Shown in pieces: positions 56,836 through 64,000 of a stretch of 64,000 nucleotides of DNA (position 1 is the stretch's first letter; every line of letters starts with the position of its first letter). A program made the translations under genes and the position numbers. Under the pieces are notes generated by a model. The model did not search any database, was not told the DNA's origin, and saw nothing but the letters and a program-made list of their open reading frames with translations. Origin of the DNA: Buxus sempervirens (Eukaryota; Streptophyta; Magnoliopsida; Buxales; Buxaceae); the NCBI GenBank assembly GCA_947561395.2, contig OX387187.1, positions 1,680,976-1,744,975 on the forward strand. The letters run 5' to 3'.

Positions 56836-58414
56836 CCCTGATTGTCCTGAAACCAAGCAAAAACTATGATTAGGCATCTTAAAAGACATAATATAAACAC
56901 ATTTTTCTTCTTCTTTTATTTTCTTTTTCTCTTTTTATAAAGAGAATATATAAGAAGTCTGCACTTCCTATATATAATTTTTATATATTTTCTTGGTTAA
57001 AGCAAAGACAACTAAATAAAACAAAAAAAATAAATAAATAAACTCCTTCAGTTGACTCCTGATTTGGTCAGGAGCTTCTGAAGCATTTCCTTCCATTCTC
57101 CATTTTTCTTTTTCTTGCAATCAATTAAACTCCATTAAATTGCAAAACAGAAGCAATTAAAAGAATAATAAATCATCTCCTTGATTTGAACTCGCAGATG
57201 GCTCGTATTCGTTTAGCTCCCAGGGATCCTGCAGATGAGCCCTCTTCCTCTAGGGTTCGGAGGGATCCTGCCGATGTAGCCTCTTCCTCGAGAGCTGAGA
57301 GGGACTCCGATTTGGATGTCCCTGATCTTCCTTCTGGGGGTTTACGAGAGGCGACCTCAGAGGTATACTCTAACCCTTCTGAAATTCATCTTCTTTCAAA
57401 ATCCTTCACCCTGATCATTTATTCTTTCAATTTGTTTCTTTAGCCAGTGGTTGAGGCTCCTGGCCGAGGTAGGGGCTGTGGCGAGCGTCAAAGCAGAGGC
57501 GGAGGTCGTGATAGAGGTAGAAGCCGAGGCAAAGAGGGGGCTGAGACCAGAGTGGAGGTGCCTGCGGTGATTGCGGCGGATATGAAGGACACCAACCTTC
57601 TTCATGGTCTGAGGACTCATCCCTCAGCTTGTATTAGGGCGGATGTCCCTCTAGAGTATCCTCTGTCCCATTACAGAGGGAGTTCGGCTAGCTGCACCAG
57701 ATTCCATGGAGGTTGTAGTTCGTCCTTCCGCTGGCAGTTGGGCTCATTCGAATTCGGCCACTTCATCACCATCCCCACCGTGCGATTGGATCGAGCATTG
57801 ATCACGGCGATGCTCGAGAGATTCTTCCCGGAGACGCTGAGTTTCCATTTTCCAGATATAGAGATCGGGATTCGGCTGTCGGACTTTGCACTTATTACTG
57901 GGATCAGTGTGTTTGGAGATATCATCCCAGAGATGGTGAGGCCAGATGAGGCTGAGATTGCCACTCTTCTTGGATATAAGGCGGTGCCTCCAGAGGCCTA
58001 GGACAGAGGGAGGCCTAAATTGTCTCTGACTTGGTTGAGAGAGGCCTTTTGGGAGAGAGAGTTTAGTCAGATCGCCCTAGGCCATGCGAGCTTCCCTGTA
58101 GCATTTCGCTTCGTATTCCTTTATATTATGGGTTCCTATTTTTGCCCAAAGGATACGACCTCCGTCAACTCTCACTTTTTGAGCTTGTTGAGGGATCTAC
58201 AGCGGGCGAGGAGATATGCTTGGGGCCCGCTCATTTTTGGTACTATCTTGGCCGGCTTGCGTCGAGTCTCCAAAGGCCTTTCTACCTCCCGAGGTACTGG
58301 AGTTGGGTGCAGATTTTTCTGGCCATTCTTGCAGGTGAAATACATATTTCTTTTCTTTTTCTATCTTCTTCTCTTTTTCATTCTTCTTTCCTTTCTCTAC
58401 AGTTTTTTGCTAGG

Positions 58415-59970
58415 TGATGTACTTTTTCGCAAGTGCACGAATTCGTAACAAGTAATAAAGTGATGAAATAGAGTGTCGAACCCACAGGGAATTGTAGCTA
58501 CTAAATACTGAAATTACTATCCTAAATTCTATTTGGATAATCAAACAGTGAGATGGGTGTTTAACTAGCAATTAAAATTATTAACTAAGACAATATAAGA
58601 GTAAGATTCAATAAGAGATTTAAAATACTAAGGCATTTGATTTCATCATAAACCAATCTGAATTAACTCTTGAATACACATGCTACTGAAATTTATAATC
58701 CAATTTGAAAGCGAAAATCCCTATTCTATCCAATGGTCTCTCTCGAGCACCAATGAACTTACCTCCCCACGATAACTCACGATATCTCTATGTGAATTTA
58801 AAAGCAAAAAAACACATTAAGATCTGTGGATTTTCATGTATAAAAACACAAAGCTACATAAACCATGCCAATATCTCTATCAACATGTAGAAAATGGTAT
58901 TTTATCACAGGAACTAAAATTGTATATCTCCTCTCGGTCTCAATACAACTACCAAATACAATTGAATGGTGATCAAGTACTCAATTGGGTTAAGCACAAT
59001 AATAAAATACTCAAAGAATGAATCATAAATTCATTAGCAATAATATTCAGAATTAAAACATCATATTTAGATTACATCAAAGCCTTAGTAATAAAAGTTA
59101 GTTCATGATTGAACTAAGAACAACCATAAAAAACAGAGTATAATAAAAGAAAGAGAAGAAAAGAGAATAAATAAACTAATGACGATCCAAGCTCTGATCT
59201 CTCCCACACTCCAGCTTCCTTCTCCCGTTCCCAGCATCAACTCTCCTCTTTTCACGTTCCAGCTCTCTCCTTTATAGGAATCCCCTCAGCTTGCCAAAGA
59301 ATCCTTGAAGAGGAATAGAAACTTTCCTTCCAAATAAAACTCCTAAGGAAAAGAGAACTTCCTTTTCTTGTATATCCACAACTTAGAAGTCCAAAAACGA
59401 CCTAATCTCCTCAATTAGAAACCCTAAAAGTCCTCCTAAAAGTTAGAAGAAGATCCCCAAGAAAAAGGAAACAAATCCACAAAGTTTGGAATTTTATAAC
59501 AGTTTTTACTACTTGAACGTTCGAACGACAGTCGAACGCGGGTCGAACGTTCAAGTCAAACAACTGTTTCCTCTTCTCTTGTTCGAACGTTTATCGAACG
59601 GCCAGTGAACGCTATTCTCAGGTTTCTCTGTAGAACACTAACGTTCGAACGACAGTCGAATGGCCAGCGAGCACTACTCTCGGGTTTCTCTGTAGAACAC
59701 TAACGTTCAAACGACAGTCGAACGGCCAGCGAACGTTGATCATAACTTCTGCAATTTGACTCTGAATGTTACGTCGTTTGAACCGTGACTTCTATAACCA
59801 CCAAGAGTATCTCTACATAAACAAATTAGGCACAATTTAGACAATGAAAATAAAATACAAAGATGAAAGACATTGACAATTTCTAAGTAAAATTGGGAAT
59901 TAAATATGAAATAAAACCAGATAAGTCATGAAATTAATGTGTTATAATGTGGTATTTTCATGACTTATCA
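58415..59970 (-). mobile_element. Solo LTR family G, TSD CTAGG, inside a PMD exon
   Basis: The ends are TGATGTACTT and CATGACTTATCA, flanked by CTAGG (58410-58414 and 59971-59975). It is 1556 bp. Minus orientation is suggested by TATAAAGG near 59270 (minus strand) and by the TGATAAGTCATG start, but this is not certain. It lies only 12 bases inside exon 3' of the acceptor at 58402. A tandem repeat with GAACGTTC words is at 59515-59770. No coding region. Confidence 0.85.
59515..59770. repeat. 62-bp tandem repeat rich in GAACGTTCGAAC
   Basis: Units with TAGAACACTAACGTTC start near 59631 and 59693 and are preceded by related GAACGTTCGAACGACAGTCG segments. AACGTT and TTCGAA palindromes dominate. 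It forms the single CpG-rich island of this LTR. Confidence 0.75.
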
Positions 59971-61495
59971 CTAGGGTGTACATACCCTACTTCCATCCCA
60001 CCTCTACGCTGCCAAAGGAGACATTTCCGATGGCTCGTAGATGGAGTCTTGTGGAGCCCGACTCTGAGAAGAGTCGACCCAGGTCTGCTCGGGCTCATTT
60101 GGATCGGCTTTATAGGATTGAGGTAAGCATCCTTCAGTTTTTTCTTTCTTCTTATTTTTCCCTGAATCATATGCCTAACATCCTTTCTTTGTTCTTTCAG
60201 CTGTCCATCCCTTTGTTCGAGGACATTCATGAGGGTCTTGCCCAGCAGGCTATTACAGATGATGCATTTGGCCTTGACCCGAGGCATCAGCGATACCAGT
60301 TTTTCATTGGTCAGTTGGGCAGCATTTGGTATCTGGGTGAGCGCTTCTACTATCAGCATACTGGCGAGCCTCAGATCCCTATCCTTCCTATGGATACTAC
60401 CCCTTCTTTTCCTCCTGTGCCTGTTGATCCTGCTCTGTTCCTAGAGTGGACGGAGGCGGATACATTATTGGTGGAGGGTGACTATGATACCTGGTTTAAG
60501 CAGGCTTCAGTCGAGTGCCTTATGCCACCCATGCCTGTCCGAGGCAGAGTCACTGAGATTGGAGGGGCAGTGATTAGAGCTTACGACACCACGGTATGCT
60601 TTTCCCTCCTTTGATTTTCATTTCTTATCTTCACTTTGGCTTAGAATTTCTGACATATTTTCTTTTGTTTCAGGAGGCTCAGTTGGCAGAGGTTCGGGCT
60701 CGATATACTGATTTAGAGCATCAGCGAGATCCTGCTATCGCCGAGCGGGACGCCCTCCTTGTCACAATTGCCGACCTTAAAGTGTAGTTGGCTAAGGCAC
60801 AGGACCAGGCGGGTCCATCTCATGTTCAAGTTGATTCTTTTCTTCTTTCAATTTCTGCTTCTTACATTTGTTTATTCTGTTCTGATTAGAATTTTTTTTC
60901 TTATTTTCAAGATGACACAGCTGGTCCTTCCTCCCGCTCTTCTCCCTATTACATACATCCTGGTGGAGAGGTATTTTCGGTGTCACTGATGGAGCTTGTG
61001 ACCTCCCCTCGAGCCACAGAGTAGGAGATAGAGGTTGGCACAGTATCTGACACTGCTCCTACTGCCGAGGACATTCCAGAGTCTGCCCCAGCACCAGAGA
61101 CTACTCCAGATGCTACTACTGAGATGGATGACAAGATGGAGTCTGCTAGGGGTGCTGTTGTGATAAAGGTGGCACCTATTGAGCCCATGGTGGACCCGAG
61201 GCTTGATGCTGATGTTCCTGAGGCGTCTGTTCCTGCCTCCGAGCTTGCGGCTAGTGGGAGTGCAAAGCCTGCCACCGAGCCTACTAGAGATGTAGATACC
61301 TTGGGGTACATTCCTCCTGATCATCCGACTGCTGGCCTTGTGCCTTTGTATATGATGTATGATGTTCAGTGTATTTTGGGTAGGATGACCCGTAGTACTA
61401 CTCGTAGTATTGTGGCACATGTCTTCGGGCGTCGGCAATCTCGAGGCAACGGACGTGGCAAAGGATGTGGCCGTGGGGATGGATCTGCAGAGTAG

Positions 61496-61976
61496 ATTAG
61501 AATATCAGATGTATTTTTTTATAAAAACGATGTATACTCTCATTTATATATGAAAACAAAATTTGATTCATTTATTCTCTTCTTCATTTATATTTTGCAA
61601 TTTATTGAACTATTCATGTATAAACAGGAACAGGTGAAGCTTAAAACAGCATCATAAATGCAATTGCATATTTTTTTCACTTTTTTTGTGCCAAAACCGC
61701 ACTTAATATGCAGACAAGGTATGTCCGTATTCGATTTGCGGACATGCCGTGTCTGGATTTAATTTACGGACATAGCATGTCCGCATTTGTTTTGCGGACA
61801 TAGTGTGTCTGCATTTAATATGCGAACATGCCGTGTCTGCATTTTAAATGCTATTTTTGCCTCTGCGTGCTTTTTTTAATAAAAAACCCTGAGGACCATC
61901 ACTATGGCATTCTTCCTGCTTCTAAAAACCCTTCAGGCGGCCGCCCATTGCTTCTTGTGCATCCTTTGAAGGTTCC
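61496..61976 (+). promoter_or_regulatory. Intergenic region with palindrome array before PMD gene 2
   Basis: No gene here. The first half is AT-rich and could hold the 3' end of gene 1. At 61707-61850 six palindrome units follow one another, the best being ATGTCCGCA...TGCGGACAT at 61777-61802 (9-bp perfect arms). A TTTTTTTAATAAAAAA stretch at 61869-61885 could serve as a TATA-like element before the ATG at 61977. The promoter role is an inference from the shared motif class with LTR promoters. Confidence 0.55.
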
Positions 61977-63365
61977 ATGGCTTCTCTTGCCCCGTCTTCC
62001 TCTGTCGACGAAATCCCTTCTGCAAGACAACCCTTTAGATCAAAACCACCCAATCTTACAGGATATAACATTGTGGATTCGTTCTACAATAGGTGGGTTA
62101 ACTCCATAACACCAGAAGATGATGTCTTATGGGATTCTACCAACTTAGGCCATATTCTGCTCATCCCTACCATCCCCTTTAAATGGGAAATTATTGAGGC
62201 TTTGATTGGACATTGGGAACCGCAATTAAATCTCTTTTGGTTTTGGGATAAAGAGATGACCCCTGCAGTTAAGGAGATTGAAACCATTCTTAGCTTGAGA
62301 TTTTTAGAAAAAGTGGTGAACCCGCTGCTAAAGCCTAACTACAAGAAAGAAGCTTTTACTTTTCCGGGCATGGGGAAGAAGGACCTAAGGGAATCTGACT
62401 CCCTACTGACCCTATTCAAGCCTTTTTTGACTGAAAAACTTCTAAGGAGTGAAAACACCCAAGCTCGGTTTAATGCCTTGACATTGATGGTGGTTAATCA
62501 ACTACTTTTCCACGAGATGATGATGAGGTGGACTTGGCTCTTATCTCAGTTATATGCCAGGTTAGGGAACGGGAGAGATTGGCCCCTATGATCTTGGCAG
62601 GGATGTATCAGGCATTAACTGACTGCTATTTTAGGAAGAAGAAACGCTTTCTTGCATGTGCTCCTATCTTGCAGGTAAGATATGATTCCCCCCTATATTT
62701 TTTTCTTTTTTTTTCTTCTTTTTCTTCCTTCTTTTTTTTTCTTTTTCTTTTTACAACCTTCTTGTGAAGCTAAGATAAATTAAAATACTCCCTCTTTTTG
62801 TAGCTTTGGTTGCTTGACCACCTGAATCAAATTGTGATGATTGATCGCCGCTTTTCCACAAGAATGAAAGTTCTTGTTCTGATGAGTAACCGGAGATGTC
62901 CTAACATCCAAGGCGGCAAGCCGGGTTGGTTCACCTTCTTGGGAACTCTTCAGGATGACTAGGTGAGATGGCCTGACACTTATTAGACAAATCCCAAGAC
63001 AGTGATCAGCTTCAGAGACAGAAACTTCATGGTTCTAGTAGGCTTGAAATCTGCTGTTCTTTATCTTCCTTTGAGGGTCCTTCGGCAGCTTGGAGGAACT
63101 CAGGGGATCATAATCCCAAATGGATATGAGGACTTCTTGGGACCACTTACACCAGCCACCATGGGGCTATGTGCTCGGTTGATGAAGGAATGGTCCTATG
63201 TGCGCTTCATGAGGAGCCCAGTCTTTTCTAAGTCACATGTGAAGGACTACCTTTTCTGGATTAGAGAGCAGGTTCAGAGTCATGCCTCAGTACCAGAGGA
63301 TCCTCCTACTATTCCTGCACCCACTTATGAAGACATATTAGCTTCTGAGAGAGCATCCCACAAAC
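61977..63365 (+). pseudogene. PMD (plant mobile domain) gene 2, truncated by an LTR
   Basis: The ATG at 61977 opens MASLAPSSSVDEIPSARQ, followed by NLTGYNIVDSFYNRWVNS and a clear PMD core (FKWEIIEALIGHWEPQLN, FWFWDKEMTPAVKEIETILSL). A frameshift in the GATGATGATGAGG stretch near 62515-62528 moves the reading to a second frame (LALISVICQVRERERLAPM). That frame ends at a splice donor after 62674 (TTGCAG/GTAAGA). The next exon starts at 62804 (LWLLDHLNQIVMIDRRF, GGKPGWFTFLGTLQDD), with TAG codons at 62960 and 62984. It continues WSYVRFMRSPVFSKSHVKDY until LTR F at 63366 cuts it. It is similar in plan to gene 1 but not a close copy. Same strand and neighbour 480 bp apart; both look like cargo of the Tat element. 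Confidence 0.8.
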
Positions 63366-64000
63366 TGTAAAACCCCAACCCGGATTATATCTTAATTATT
63401 AAAATTAATTATCTAAAGTGTGATTATTAGAATAACTAAGTACTTGTGTTATGAAGATGAGGTAGATGTGGATTATTCTTGAGGATTTAAGGAAATCAAA
63501 TTGAACTTTATGAAGGTTATTAAGGTAAGCTTAGTTAGTATTATGTCTTAATTTCAATTGGATAAGGTATCTTTCAATTAGATATAGTGAATTGAAAATC
63601 AAATTCTAAAAAATTAGAGTTAAGTGTACCACAAAGTATCTCCCAAGTATACTTAAAGTACCTTCCAAGTGTATCCAAATTTCCATCCAAATGTAACCAA
63701 GGTACCTCTCAAATGTACCCAAACCCAAAGTATCCCCTAAGAACACCCAAAGTAACTCTTAAGTATACCCAAGGTACCCTCCCAAATACCACTAAAGTAC
63801 CTCTTGTATTACTCAAGGTACCCCCATTGTATACCCAAAGTACATTCAAGTATTACACAAGGCACCACCCAAGTGTTACTTGAAGTACCCTCAATTATAC
63901 CTAAAGTATCGCACTTGTATCCCTAAGGTACCCCCTGTGTTTGCCTAAGGTACCCCTCTGATTTACCTAAGGTACCCCATGTGTTTGCCCAAGGTAACCC
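63366..64000 (+). mobile_element. LTR start, family F, runs off the window
   Basis: TGTAAAACCCCAACCC begins directly after CAAAC in the PMD exon. The next 200 bases are AT-rich with an AAGGTAAGC splice-donor-like site near 63523, similar in plan to LTRs D and E. The right end, expected to be followed by CAAAC, is outside the window. Orientation is by analogy with D and E. Confidence 0.65.
63625..64000. repeat. Degenerate tandem repeat of CCCAAGGTACC words
   Basis: About 14 imperfect units of roughly 25-30 bases, each with AA(A/G)GTACC(T/C) followed by a variable TGTAT/TGTTT-like spacer and CCAA. GGTACC palindromes recur. The array reaches the window end. Confidence 0.75.

Larger units (their letters stand above)
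53260..57197 (+). other. Putative leader exon and first intron of PMD gene 1
   Basis: A CT-rich stretch without a convincing frame ends at 53578 in a splice donor (GAAGAG/GTATGT). The next acceptor, GAACTCGCAG at 57197, abuts the ATG of the PMD gene. The intron would be 3619 bp, of which 2630 bp are solo LTR A2 and its duplication, leaving an original intron of about 990 bp. The transcription start is not defined; the position given is approximate. The intron part 56841-57197 shows pyrimidine and A-rich tracts and no gene. Confidence 0.55.
57198..61495 (+). pseudogene. PMD (plant mobile domain) gene 1, spliced, antisense cargo of a Tat element
   Basis: Exons with GT-AG borders keep one frame: 57198-57362, 57444-58334, 58403-58414 joined to 59976-60122 (solo LTR G sits inside this exon), 60201-60593, 60674 to about 60822, and about 60911-61495. 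The product starts MARIRLAPRDPADEP, has an arginine/glycine-rich stretch (GRGRGCGERQSRGGG), then a PMD core (ITIPTVRLDRALITAML, FFPETLSFHFPDIEIGIRL, SDFALITGISVFGD), a HPTSTLPKETFPMARRW block, a short coiled-coil-like stretch (EVRARYTDLEHQRD) and a second RG-rich tail. Three in-frame TAG codons (57999, 60784, 61022) and the LTR insertion make it non-functional as it stands. PMD proteins are plant-specific, include MAIN/MAIL1, and also occur inside transposons. Here the gene lies antisense next to the 3' LTR, the usual place of extra ORFs in Tat elements. The exon 6/7 border is the least certain. Confidence 0.8.

Noticed and set aside
58415-59970. Helitron or DNA transposon instead of LTR G
   Set aside because: TG...CA ends with a 5-bp duplication and no terminal inverted repeats beyond 3-4 bases fit a solo LTR better.
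1-64000. tRNA or rRNA genes, CRISPR arrays, endogenous pararetrovirus, bacterial genes
   Set aside because: No tRNA-like fold beyond primer-site complements, no regularly spaced repeats with unique spacers, no movement-protein or coat-protein motifs, and coding remnants are all plant Ty3/gypsy or PMD.

Overview
This is plant nuclear DNA, almost certainly intergenic heterochromatin of an angiosperm. It consists nearly entirely of nested Ty3/gypsy LTR retrotransposons, most with 2-3 kb LTRs, plus two decayed spliced genes of the plant mobile domain (PMD) type that appear to be cargo of one retroelement. I see no tRNA, rRNA, CRISPR, bacterial operon or recognisable single-copy host gene. I cannot name the species. 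Family letters below (A-H, T) are my own labels, assigned by matching LTR ends and sequence within the window. Most insertions are anchored by canonical TG...CA ends and a 5-bp target-site duplication (TSD).

Layout. 1-4716: minus-strand gypsy element H (RT, protease and gag remnants, primer site, start of its LTR), split by solo LTR A1 (413-2375, TSD CAATG). 4717-29823: one large composite insertion of family T (Tat/Ogre-like, gag only) flanked by TSD ATGTG. It holds a forward LTR, an inverted LTR, a gag-only internal region and a second inverted/forward LTR junction. Its inverted LTR carries a family-D-like LTR (8173-16071), which holds solo LTR B (8983-13191), which holds solo LTR C (8992-10794), and separately another solo LTR B (17292-19903). 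29824-31717: remainder of the H LTR. 31718-41179: a complete but broken Tekay/Del-like chromovirus of family B with both LTRs, primer site, gag, protease, RT-RNase H, integrase and PPT. 41180-41953: Athila-like gag remnant. 41954-51208: stacked left halves of E, C, E and D LTRs plus a solo D LTR. 51209-64000: left part of a Tat-type element of family C, read on the minus strand. It consists of its 3' LTR, its PPT, and two antisense spliced PMD genes on the plus strand (57198-61495 and 61977-63365). These are interrupted by solo LTR A2 (54211-56835), solo LTR G (58415-59970) and the start of LTR F (63366 to the window end).

The least expected signal is structural. Several LTR families carry short tandem or clustered hairpins whose two arms change together between copies. 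The clearest are a 17-unit array in the leader of element T (26571-27175), a 33-bp array in LTR family D (45131-45225) and an 80-bp minisatellite in one B LTR (18869-19215). In addition there are palindrome clusters just upstream of the TATA boxes of family C and T LTRs. The same kind of palindromes also occurs in front of both antisense PMD genes. This suggests selected DNA or RNA secondary structure, or a mutational process that keeps palindromes, and possibly a promoter module shared by LTR and cargo genes.
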